This document shows positions 11,801-19,239 of a stretch of 64,000 bases of DNA, in pieces. Position 1 is the first letter of the stretch, and the number at the start of each line of letters is the position of its first letter. The notes under the pieces were generated by a model that worked only from the letters and a program-made list of their open reading frames with translations, was not told where the DNA came from and did not search any database. A program made the position numbers and the translations under genes. This DNA comes from Tetranychus cinnabarinus (Eukaryota > Arthropoda > Arachnida > Trombidiformes > Tetranychidae): NCBI GenBank assembly GCA_022266195.1, contig WHVY01000002.1, forward strand, positions 15,577,001 through 15,641,000, written 5' to 3'.

Positions 11801-12029
11801 TATCTTTGATATAATGTTTCGTGGATATAGTTGTTTGAGTTTGTGATGTGGATGTCTTAGACTGGTTACCACTTTGATCAAGCTGATCATTTTGTTCATT
11901 TTTGTCTTTGTCATTTTTATCACTTTTATCACTTTTATCACTTTCACTTATTGTAAAACAATAATCAGTCTCATAACAGGAATTCATTGGCAATCCTGCC
12001 GTGGTCGCCAATTGAAAGGAAGAGTTCAT
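2805..12029 (-). CDS. Gag-Pol polyprotein with C-terminal RING-like and REXO1-like module
   Basis: A 3074-codon ORF. Gag region: residues 1 to about 600, with a CX2CX4HX4C zinc knuckle at 513-526. Protease: LLDTGACTS with Asp653. Reverse transcriptase: YFDD at 1059-1062. RNase H starts near VDASD at 1207-1211. Integrase: zinc site (H1475, C1509, C1512) and catalytic D1544, D1603, E1639 with D-35-E spacing. A basic stretch near 1902-1913 and a Leu/Ser/Phe-rich spacer (about 1930-2134) follow. From Met2135 a separate-looking module begins: a cysteine cluster at 2373-2426 and another to about 2470 (RING/TRAF-like), then about 2749-2910 resembling REXO1-type 3'-5' exonucleases. The first Met lies inside the 5' LTR and the frame runs through the primer site. 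Met15 (11987), just past the primer site, is an alternative start. gag, pol and the extra module share one frame with no frameshift or stop. Confidence 0.93.
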   Translation of the reverse strand: MNSSFQLATTAGLPMNSCYETDYCFTISESDKSDKSDKNDKDKNEQNDQLDQSGNQSKTSTSQTQTTISTKHYIKDMETSEMKLWLKNWQVRFVDNDEIIREKFYDAIQTIFALESVFDATDEMVGDTCFNALMIKSKFPDWIKELRAQGTTEHDLREIIKKMGFDPPTMMLTSDVSIRKLPIASPAKRLLEAMVKKWAKPAEPIVMRQVVDPGFKLDDILNQTLPDNVQSPALGNNATVTRQQIEAEDENEHPEDTDEDEPRVFNETTVLPTHQTAKATVPDKDKDKVEEKAKAEPKTYTRCKPKLPKLPVYTQDAMDPWQWLQTIKRILSLERCHDDDKLYVLQKAMAYDFLPFAKQLDKEKHTSETYISALEDKLRNPAVISQATSEFHQCKWNFDSHPAEFIRKLETMVIKVKGEPSPQEFIQDVLIRLPAEVKDSLFRSKSVHDIQDLTAALVNEYNIELRKRSERKESYKDKRGDDKKHAAVNVNASGTSGASASSSTRAVKPPFRCYNCNNLGHSSRECRQPRRSKTSENPNSNKNEGRTERFQPAQLRMANAPTFGQSQQNQQNSNQPQAKESANLVQETNIVNAYMARAPAKEYLFMMNENQQDNQQVELITKIDPSPRNFPTVRLTMCYPTRETFKVGDVLLDTGACTSCIDYQFAQKMKAFIMKSNVSVRGIIADACQIVEGAAYAIMKHPKMSKTRIIKFQVMKDLEPVMVLGNRFADVYFVGMVNHGGRYQVNLRESVESEWLSPEIAFRFCTAEESWGLLNVPEIPSVNTIRETVANLILDSLPYSPWMDGELNSNSQFPQMEVERLHYIQEMSKTPEFENIMPIYLQIENNELQLAERLMKRMDPKLNTEKRNELLEVLMEFEQVFSKTKSDMGLVPWQKWPIKIDIGDQTIPHQQPYPCTIEKRREFQKIIAELIKHDIVEKSNAPGGSPAMLIGKPDGSFRLLNDLRAVNRLTNVIFHPMPRIDDCLEAIRGTKFFNMFDLYQGYFQIEIPPSERGKTVFLTPDGKYQYKRLPMGLACAPFEFQRLMNTVLNGLNYTECLGYFDDIPVMGKSWSELLCNTRLVLDRLRDWNLKIKTDKCQFGVTELVLLGHLVNGDGIRPDPNKVAALKKLPYPTSVKQLQSIMGCYNYFSRYIKNYSTLATPLYKLISKERKFKMLKQDHQALDELKNALIEETMLVHFDPELQKKLTVDASDVAVGGILLQADPQQEIPSEFESLKDVPIDKVKHWKPLYFFSQKLAKHQQSYSVSEKECLAVLVAIKRFKHYLDGSEFLVETDHHALCQLPKLKFKNQRMERWQIILSSFKYKVIYTKGDKHGPDCLSRYQTEWSPKLLDPEADFIEDLFWIKFINFDENEADTEINENEVNEIKLLDSMVKKQFKTIYYYQSDENWNEKLKDAQLEDIEISKIILNLIIDPKSEMHKNYLFLNNLLFRKPMFGHDVNRIVINEKILKDLFKQEHESPLGGHFGVEKTYLQISRRFWMEKLYEKVKDLCQNCEKCYLGKSSNVTYAEPSLKPVPESILERLEMDAQGPITFKNGAKKVILVLIDTLSRFVYAKLLPDQKSKTVIKFLDEYFSEFGFPSIIQTDRGRNFLSGEVESHMKKLGIKHEVSNAYHPQSQGTVERINRTIAERLRTSIMNLETIDLKSSLENAVIAINSSIHKIHRFSPYYLVFGRYLKKPIDLHLNLSAPIKETIEQCRKLARERLLKQQTYYQERLQSVTKRNPYKFLDLCYVKNSAPSLGTTKKLVNKFFGPFFVLGVKHGSVLLLNPENQERFTSNLELTRPHVGIIPEKLIQLKNELLIEADNTFEPDDQNEHLSEASADNQDLNQIDLNESNQEESASDNSLRLSAENQTLPDSLEVNIDSDSEKSTIIDENASQLNQAQSSKKRRKRKKRKYITANRQIMRDNPVISGQDAEKLGPVTRKRKVVSVNLIQFESLEKLNSLRLKVKNFEISAIKDLAILRVLCNLQLGETLTNSLSLVLLIKTVDILTQSSFYSFSFQIFFEFSSLKLHFSDYFDHLNQSSTKLFELCSNLTKLVKSSSLKFSICVKIRFSKLLQRLSLTPSSLNKLNCDSFNQQLTLNFGIIPNCDLTDSEHLKCCVEFSCLKQIQVLLFIEMPSSVISTASTSSSSGSYISAGSIVSDHRFSMRLNRQLRKVKFQPTPPRSPAMVIDLEASTSGNDGGNNANADNADKGNESFEFNWPGMDETGSETTVIHLDNKNVQDELNHYYDPLPEKTAYGLSSFKKSFTDNSPYPPPSADQGRRYCEFPAPKRTAEPHDFLKPEFFINAREDIKKDIEQSEADKNWFNSFIKEKLQMNVVEDNLDKVKFGTLRKGYTAAEVIHPQFHEFKTLITCILCEQVALNPRSCHQCNKIYCLGCAKWLQALPIDLELEKVNQADGFMCINQNCLVDLQTLGYPKFGEVKDQSIVNFFKEASFRCHRKFCEQQHLSCNILHHLQKCRRGPIKFKFDRTLQLTFMSGPIRDELNQRPKDINSLLPVHLKKQEPTKTIPQMWHERALCYAFLIKSYERKEVTPIEMRTQANFGLNHWNNKKRMADPTEPLDEGEEWALQIGFPSCAPVPIPDVPRRWPTCRNSTIPYYLLAESETWRRWAKYVDYDKDSISTTSSLVLYSHDVNDPESPFILSDPFARMAPAEAESVQDWIKDNFPSCKNPSNIYREIAVSTKERTVMTRTRKRTQLAQSFQNRPDANLPPMLADQLNVIDEMASTCPDRELIFSISMFNVRINENGYQRPRPCWIAIMDANLEVVYETFVKYREVDHIDSRFHGLTVKDLKYARNLATARDQVIKFLACAKKVVGYGLINHLRNLGLSRDEIRVLHPKLRDMNNYYSPYIEHPMNIHAIAFLWFHGYTLPANPHSPVVETTTVMRLYLLQWKKIEKMAEVHGGIHNENCQQTCGNRVTSGLLNEFTEGIAKGFCSWPDEWKRNPRSIRIPEFNDNCILPDNEILKRTAELCKSDCKRSKGDTPQSRNKKIVEMLKAKRSAEPSESENATKSQKVMDPNAEYNTLWDEMKAQKPDDGATSASNMLKELEGWNEE
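11993..12010 (-). other. Primer-binding site, tRNA-Arg type
   Basis: Two bases inside the 5' LTR. On the minus strand it reads TGGCGACCACGGCAGGAT, which is complementary to a tRNA 3' end finishing GTGGTCG-CCA. That acceptor end matches animal tRNA-Arg as remembered. The 412/mdg1 group of gypsy elements also uses tRNA-Arg. Confidence 0.8.
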
Positions 12030-13074
12030 AGTTTTAAACTAATTCACCAAATTAAATAAATTCACTTCAATTGCGTACAATTTAAACACAATTTAATCAA
12101 CTCAGAAGATTTAATCAGCCTTTCAAATCCTGATTGCTCAGGTTCTTTTAGGATCACCTTAGAGTTCAAACTGGAATGAGTCTTAGACTAAGATTACAAT
12201 AGTTTTAACCGAGATTACCAAGCTTAGTAACCACAAACTGACCAAAGGAATGTTGTTTGTTCAGTATTGTCTTAGACAGGTAAAAGTAATAAACAGCTAA
12301 CTGGCACGAGTAAGAAAGCTTAGAACAAGAAACCAAATTCAAGCCAAAATAAGCTTAATGTTGAGCAGCACAATTCTGAAACCAATATCAGTAATATTAT
12401 CACCAATTCACTAGCTTTAAGCTCTAACAGCATAGACTTAGTCTTTAATTGTTGAACTTTAACCAGAAGCTATCTTAAGCAAATTTAGAAGGCACTCAAA
12501 GTTAATTATTGTAAAGATGGAAAACTGGATTTTCACGACGCTTTACAGGGGCAATGATGAACAATAGACTTAGTCTTTAGAAATGGAAACTTTTGAGGTT
12601 AAACATAAATGAAAATTTTATTAACTAAAAGTACTGTATTTCAAAGGTTCAGGAAGAACTTATATTTTAAATGTGTTTCACTTGATTTTGTTTTAAACAG
12701 AAATTATTAACTAAACATAAATGAAAATTAGAACATCAAAAGACAAACTTAAGACAATTAATTATTGAAAATCAATTGGTATTTATACCAATCTAAACGG
12801 AAACCAAAAGAATAGAAAATCTTAAGGAAAAGGAAATTATATCAAAGTCTTAGACAAATTTAGAAAGATAATTAGACAGTGATTTCGACAGGAAAAATGA
12901 TAAAGCAAAAATTGTTAGACTTAGTCTTTTTGATTACAAATTGTTTAACTGAAAATTGTGAAATGTGGGAAAGTCTTTAGGGATTATAATAAGTTTAAAA
13001 CTTTCAACTCTTATCAATAACCTTGTGATGATGATTAAATGATTTAATTTGGTTTTGGGTAACTCTACCCTTCA
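12013..13074 (-). repeat. 5' LTR of gypsy-type element
   Basis: Appears identical to the 3' LTR at 1693-2754. In element orientation it lies upstream of the primer-binding site and should carry the promoter. It contains the same six palindromes as the other LTR. Confidence 0.95.
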
Positions 13075-13078
13075 TTAT

Positions 13079-13714
13079 AAATGGCAATAAATCAATAATT
13101 ATTATCGATAACGATGATATCTACTTTAGTCCGAATTGTCTCATCATCGGAAAACTCATATGAGCCCAAATCAGTCACTCTTGTTAATTTCTTCCGATTT
13201 AATTTTAACCAAACCAGCCATAAGCATATTATGTGTGTCCAGAAAGATAAGTAAAAGAAGAAAAGAGGGAGAAAAAGAGAGACAGAGAAGTCGGAGGAGA
13301 AAGAAAAAAAAGCAAGTTTCAGTAACTTGGTTTCCATTTACCTACTTTACTATCATCAACTTAAATTTATTGTTGTATAATATTGTTGTGCACCAGAAAT
13401 GGTTGAAGAGTAAAAGACGGAGAACTAAGTAACTTAAAGCTATCTTATCTTTATTGAGCAGCTTAAAGGATGAGAGGAATACATGCTTAAGGTTTACAAG
13501 GGTTTAAATACTAGTGTTTGGTGTTCTAGTCACCAACCAATAGAAAATGAGCGAAGAGTCCTCGTTGAGTACAACACTTGCCCGGCCCGTCTTGAAAACT
13601 GACCACAGTTTTTGTTAAACTCCATTGAACTTATTAACTCTGACCAATTATTGTGTCTACATATTTTCCGTCTTGATTTCTTTTACCTTCACCTTTATCG
13701 TATTATTCATTATG
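13079..13714. other. Non-coding stretch
   Basis: No supported gene. The purine-rich tract at about 13245-13315 gives open frames on both strands that look like simple-sequence translation. The 3' end (13700-13714) may be a non-coding or single-codon exon that ends at a GTAAGT donor. Confidence 0.3.
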
Positions 13715-13791
13715 GTAAGTTTTCTTTAAGTTTTAACATGGTGATAAATGATTAATTGGTGTGTCTTTTCTTCTGTTTCTTTTGTTTTTAG
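13715..13791 (+). other. Candidate intron upstream of the H3-tail-like ORF
   Basis: GTAAGT at 13715 and a T-rich tract ending TTTTTAG at 13791 bracket 77 bp. That is a plausible short arthropod intron. There is no transcript evidence. Confidence 0.4.
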
Positions 13792-14319
13792 ATGGCCCGT
13801 ACCAAACAAACTCGCCGCCGTGTTCCTTCTTCTGGCTTAGTAGCAGCTTCTGGTTTACCCTTGGCTTTACGTGAGGATGTGAATTTTGGCAATATTGCTG
13901 AGTAGCATGCTGCCGGTTTGGAAGCGACCGCTGAAGCACAAGTATGTGTTGATGAGTCTTCCCTAATTCCAATGGAAGAAGAAGAAAGTTTAGAGGCAGA
14001 GTCAGCGCTTGATGACGAAGACGCTGATGACGACGAACCCGATAGTGAAGGTGCCGAAGTCTCGCCTGAGAAGTGGGCAAAAGAGCCAACAGAAGAAGAA
14101 TTGACAAAGTTCGCGACTATGCCCGTAGCGAATTATGACTTCCAATTATACTTTACGACTCAATTGTACCAAGTTCGTGACATGTTCTATTCATGTTTTA
14201 TATATTATTTTAATGCTTTTTTCACGTTCTTTCGAATGCACTATCACTTAAGCTTCTTTGTGCCTTCGTTCAAAAAAACTTCAATATCTCGAAAACCAAG
14301 CGTTTTTTCGCGATTTTGA
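13792..14319 (+). pseudogene. Histone H3-tail-like start followed by an unknown acidic ORF, interrupted by one stop
   Basis: The frame opens MARTKQTRRRV. The first seven residues equal the histone H3 N-terminus, but the histone fold is absent and the similarity ends after residue 7. A TAG stop at 13903-13905 ends a 37-residue product. The same frame then stays open to 14319, giving an acidic stretch rich in Glu and Asp followed by a hydrophobic tail. A good 3' splice site (pyrimidine tract, then AG at 13790-13791) lies directly before the ATG, and a GTAAGT donor at 13715 directly follows another ATG. This layout, an intron just before the start codon, recalls H3.3 genes. It could be a broken gene, a chimeric retrocopy or a transposon gene. 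The function is not recognised. Confidence 0.35.
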
Positions 14320-14682
14320 GGGTGAAATTTTGCGAATTTTCGCCTGTATGATCTAGATAAGGGGAGCGAAGCGTAGGAAAAACCGGGCCCTTTTTGGGAT
14401 GGGGTTTTTATTAAGGATACCCGGGAAATAGTTACTTAATTGGTCCGAGAGAATCATAGTTGGCCGACCAAAAATATGTCATTTTTGGACCTGACCAAAA
14501 AATTTTCTTTTTCAATGCTTATTCTTATGCATCTAAATGCGCTCTTTCCAATGCACTAAACAGCTCCCTGATCCTCAACTTTCGACATAAAAGGAAAAAT
14601 CGTCGAAACCAACTTAGCAACCTAATTGGGTTCATAGACTTCAATTAATCTTCAACTAATACCATGATTGATTATAATCAGT
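14320..14682. other. Non-coding stretch with a locally GC-rich patch
   Basis: 14340-14470 is richer in G and C than its surroundings (AACCGGGCCC, then TACCCGGG). No gene is recognised. Confidence 0.3.
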
Positions 14683-15403
14683 AAGGAGGGTCTCCAGAAT
14701 TTTTCACTTTTTTATCCTTGGGAGTTAAGAACTCAACTTTTTTTCCTGAATAGAATTCTACATTCTAAGTTCAAAAATAAAAAGTATTCCTATTTTAGAT
14801 AAAAAGCGTTAAAACGCTCTATACTGAAAACCGTTGCTGAATATCTTTTCTAATGTGGTCCACAGTCATTATCGTACTCAGTTTAATGGTTTTCAGCGTT
14901 CGGTCTGCTCTTTTATCAGGTTTTAATTTTGTCTATGGGTTTTAACATGGGATTACTGCAGATTTCATACCTCTTTTTTTTATGAAAAATAAATGATATC
15001 GAAAAAGTTTCCGATCTAATCTTTGCACCTCTATGTAGTGTGGCATAAAACTGAATATCATGACTCTGCGATCAAACCTAAGGCCAAGCGCCCAAGTTGT
15101 CCGAATTTTTTCGGTGAAGTTTTAACCTTAAACTATGATAGATAAAGAAAAGTTTCATATACCATTCGATAGGCCTCTTCAAGATCTATTGATCGCCGAA
15201 GTAAGAATGCAATTGGATCCATAGTCCGGTCTTAAATGGCCTCGAAAGTTGCGCACTTTGACCTCAAATAACTCAGAAACCGCTGATCTAAAATAGGAAT
15301 ACTTTTTATTTTTGAACTTAGAATGTAGAACTCTATTCAGGAAAAAAAGTTGAGTTCTTAACTCCCAAGGATAAAAAAGTGAAAAATTCTGGAGACCCTC
15401 CTT
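14683..15403. mobile_element. Foldback element with 118-bp terminal inverted repeats
   Basis: The segment 14683-14800, beginning AAGGAGGGTCTCC, is repeated in reverse complement at 15286-15403 with one mismatch seen. The intervening 485 bp has no convincing ORF. Flanks show no clear target-site duplication, so the family cannot be named. Near-identical arms suggest recent origin or ongoing homogenisation. Confidence 0.8.
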
Positions 15404-16119
15404 TGCATCAAACTAATACAAACTCAGATTTTAATTCAAATATATATTTTGGCAAATTCAGATAATATAATGCCCCTTTGGCAGCTCCTATAATTCACAG
15501 GGAATTTTAATTTTTCGTTTGAGCTAAAACAACACACACGATGAAAAGTTTTTAACTCATTTCTCGGCATCAATAACATATGAAACTTAACTTTAAGATT
15601 TGATTATCTTTTTTCACTAATCGAAATATTTTGAGTCTTCTCGTTTTTCCTGAAAAGGAATCGCAAATTATCTTTCCTGTGCATGGTTGAAAAAATTCTT
15701 AATGAAAAATGGTTTTGATAATTGATTTATAATATGATATATTAATAATCAATAATCATATAATCTGATAATGAAGCAGGTACATCATAAATGAACTTAA
15801 CATTATCTTGATTTGAATTATTTTTCTGCTAGTCAAATCACTTCTGATCAAATGCAAGTGCCTAGACAAAATAAGAAAATATATTTATTATTAAATGATT
15901 ATTTGAAATATGTTGAAATAATGATTAGGGAAAGATAATGAATACAGGTGAACCGAATGAGAACAATTACAGTATAACTGACCTCATCTGATGATAGCTA
16001 CGAGTTGTTTTGTCCTTTTTATAGCCATGATTTTCTCGATATACACAAAGATATAAAAGATGTAGTGCAATGTAGTGTTTAGTTGATTCTGATAATTTGT
16101 GAGAAATAAGTTACTAAAC
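15404..16119. promoter_or_regulatory. Upstream region of P450 pseudogene, duplicated elsewhere in the cluster
   Basis: 15600-16119 is closely similar to 24460-25005 upstream of the Polinton-disrupted P450. The shared parts include the tract around TGATATATTAATAATCAATA and AGGTACATCATAAATGAACT. A TATAAAAG box lies at 16052-16059, about 60 bp before the ATG. The region was evidently copied together with the P450 gene. Confidence 0.6.
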
Positions 16120-17495
16120 ATGCTTCTCGATCATTTCAATGTAAACATGACTTTATTCAACATTTTTTGTGGTTGTTTAACTGTTTGGTTGATCAAGTAT
16201 TTGTTCAACTTTATTAGTCGACTTCATAAACTTCCTCCTGGTCCATGGGGTTTACCTTTTGTGGGTTATTTGACTTGTATCAAGAAAGATGCGTATATTC
16301 ATATGACTGAATTGAGTAAAAGGTAACTGGCTAAAAAGTATGGACCAGTATTCAGCTTCAAATTCGGTGAACTTGATGTGGTTGTGATCAATGAGGTGAA
16401 AGCCATTGAAGAAGCTTTCAAGAATGATCATTTATTGGCTCGTCCAAATACAACCTTTATTCCTGGATTCAAACGTGCTTCTTCATTGCTTGAAATGTCG
16501 GGTGAACCTTGGAAACAACAGCGACGAGTTGCTCTTACAATACTTCGTAATGTTGGTTTCGGGAAACTAGCGCTCGAAGAAAAAGTAAAACAAGAGATTA
16601 ATATGTTCATTGACTCTCTAAAATCGGCGAACGGTGCAGCAGTTGATTTCGGAGTGTAGAGAATAATATCTCAATACTTTTGTTTGGTCATGGCTTTGAA
16701 TATACTGATCCGATCGCAAGTGAAATGTGTCGGAATATGAGACAAGTTATCAATAATATTGAATACTTCAGTAAATTTATGTTTATGCCTTCAATTAAAT
16801 TTTTTGTTTTCCTGGCTGCCCAATTCAATTCTGAACTCAAAAAAGTGACCAGCAATCAGAAGGAACTAGAAGAAAAAATTACAGTTGAAGTCATCAAGCA
16901 CAAGGAAAAGAAAGCAACTCATGATATTGAAGATTATATCGATGGTTACTTGCAAGAAATGGATAAACAGAAAGATTCCAATACAAGTTTTAATATGGAC
17001 ACATTGCGGCGGAATACTGCTGACTTTTATGCAGCCGGTGCCGATACTACAACACTTGTACTAAACTTCAGACGCTGTGTTTGATTGCTTATCCAGCAAA
17101 AAATACGATATGAAATTAAGAAAACAGTTGGATTGCCCCGTCAATCTGATTATTCCGACAGAACTTCAATATTTTTTACAATGACGTTCATTTAAGAACC
17201 ACTACAAATGACAATAATCACTCGTTTTAATTTACACAGACTCACCACGAAAGACTCAAAGATAATTCATTTCAGTGTCATTTCTTATTCAAAGATGCAA
17301 TAGTTGTTTGCAGCTTTTAATCTGTTCATCGTGACCCAAATCTATGGAATGATTCACATTTATTCAGACCAGAAAGATTTCTCAGTGAAGATGGGACAAC
17401 GGTAATCAAATCACCTTATTTGATGCCATTTAGTGGAGACAAAATGATCTGTTCAGATGCAACTTTGGCCTTGACCGAGCTGTTTCTTTGGTAAA
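16120..17495 (+). pseudogene. Cytochrome P450 pseudogene (mite CYP392-like), mosaic
   Basis: Starts at the ATG at 16120 with an N-terminal membrane anchor and a PPGPWGLP hinge. The frame is broken by TAA at 16324, where the local sequence doubles back (ELSKR, stop, then LAKKYG), and by a deletion of about 17 nt near 16652 relative to 25524. From about 16370 to 17065 it is almost identical to 25247-25950, apart from a handful of substitutions. 5' of that it differs more, so it is a chimera. After 17065 it is decayed. Relics of the PERF region and of the heme-binding loop remain near 17360-17470, the loop reading FSGDKMICSDA instead of FSGGKRICPGA. It cannot encode an enzyme. Confidence 0.9.
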
Positions 17496-19239
17496 GGCCA
17501 AAAACAGCTAAATACAAAGCTACCCAAATCATATCAATTCAAATTGCAAACAAGTTCAAGAAAACCTTTCTATGGGAGTCATGGCAATGTTAAAAATTTA
17601 CTTATAATAATATCAGAATAATATTAACTCCGATCGAGTGCATAAATGGCCTACATGCACTTATATTGATGTCATTTTGCTTCTAAAATTATTGAGGCAA
17701 ACTTATCAAACTCAAGCAAAAGTCACTGGTAAAAAACAAAAGAACTTTTCGATAACCCTAATTAAGTATTTGTACGAGCTTTGTATTTGTCTGTTCTGAA
17801 CTTGGTCGTTGCGAGCTTGGCTGTTTTGAATTTGGCCTCAAATCGCTTCTTTATTTGCTTGAAATAATTTAAATGCATGCGAGTTCTTATTAACTTTTTT
17901 CATTATCTATAAAACTTCGTTTTTGAAATTTCATCGCAGGCAATTTGGTGTTTGTAGAAAAATCTCGCAGACTCATCGAAATTATAAAAAACTCAAAACA
18001 AAACAAGTAAATGGTTAAATTATGACAAATGTGTGACAGTTATGATACAACTAGAATTGTCTGCTAGTAAAACAATAGTTACAGAAGGTAGCAATCAAGA
18101 AAAACCTTGAAATAGTATTTTAGACTTTGAACATTTGAGTGATCAGTTAACGATTGAACAACTTTTTGTGCAATTTAATATGATTGGACAGATCAAGGTT
18201 TTTTCAGAAACTAAAAGAGATGAAGGTTTGTTAAATAAATGATCTGGAACAAGTTGTCCAAGAATTTCGCTGGACAGGTTAAAAGATACAAATTAGTTTG
18301 ATAGTTCCATTTAAACTCGATTAACAACTTTTTTATTATTAGCTTTAAAAATTCTAAGACTTTAAGGTCCATGTATTACAGTAAAGCTCGTTTGTTTGAG
18401 AAACTGAGAGCGAATGAGCCTAACATCAGAGCGAGTGACTGAGACACTTTTGTTTGTTTAAAAATAATAAAAACCTTTGCTTACTGAGAAAAGCAAAGTA
18501 ATTTTTGATTTTGACCCGCAAGTTTATAAGCCAATAAAGATTTAGTAAGATTGATTTGTATAAGTTTTTGACTGATCGAAATATTTTTGCTTTTCGCGGT
18601 TTCCCTTCTTTGCTGAGTTTTGAATGAACAACTTTGCTTACTGAGAGCAATTTTTTAGCAATGAGATAGATATACACGATCAACTGACAACGATTAGGCA
18701 GTGCATCACGAATGAACTTATTATTATCTTCATTCGAAATAAAATTGTTTGTTAAAACATCCTAAAACCCTTTGGTTACTGAGAAGAGTAAAGTTATTAT
18801 ATTTTTGGTTTTGATCGGCAAGTTTATAACCCAATAAAAAATAAGTGAAATTGACTTATACTACATGTATAAGTTTTCCACCTTTCACTATTTTGACTTT
18901 TCTCATTTCCCTGAAATCGCACCTCATCTTTGTAAATATTGAATAAACAAAAGTTTTTTTTATGATATTGATCAGAAAATACTGATTAAATATGGAATAG
19001 ATTTGAGATCAACTGACAACGATTAGCCAGTACATCATAAATGAACTTATTACTATCTTGATTCGTAATAAATTTATTAATAAATCCAGCACGAATCATG
19101 TGACAGTGCAATAGAGCTGTTTTTTAATTTTAAAGTCAAGAGATGCTTGCTGCTTGATATAAAAGGTGTGTAGTCTAGTGTTAGAAACATTGAAGTGTTT
19201 AATTGACTCTCGATATTTGCAAGAACTAAGTGACTCAAC
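17496..19239. promoter_or_regulatory. Intergenic region with a duplicated block upstream of the intact P450
   Basis: Blocks at about 18465-18745 and 18768-19080 are imperfect direct repeats. They share a stretch reading TTACTGAGAA, later GCAAGTTTATAA, and a CAACTGACAACGATTAG box. The second copy leads into a TATAAAAG box at 19158-19165, about 75 bp before the start codon of the intact P450. 17500-18460 holds nothing recognisable. Confidence 0.5.

Larger units (their letters stand above)
1693..13074 (-). mobile_element. Complete Ty3/gypsy-type LTR retrotransposon
   Basis: The element is 11.38 kb in minus orientation. It has two 1062-bp LTRs (1693-2754 and 12013-13074) that begin TG and end CA and look identical wherever compared line by line. 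Target-site duplications TTAT lie at 1689-1692 and 13075-13078. A tRNA-type primer-binding site abuts the 5' LTR and a weak purine-rich tract precedes the 3' LTR. One very long ORF runs gag-protease-RT-RNase H-integrase, the gypsy order, then an extra module in the position where env lies in errantiviruses. Identical LTRs and an open frame imply a recent insertion, possibly an active element. Confidence 0.95.

Noticed and set aside
13092..13432. Overlapping 81- and 98-codon frames on both strands
   Set aside because: They arise from a purine-rich tract. The products are runs of Arg, Lys and Glu or of Phe, Ser and Leu, with no domain.
14340..14470. GC-richer patch considered as bacterial contamination
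   Set aside because: It is short, has no prokaryotic gene, and is continuous with ordinary AT-rich repeat DNA.
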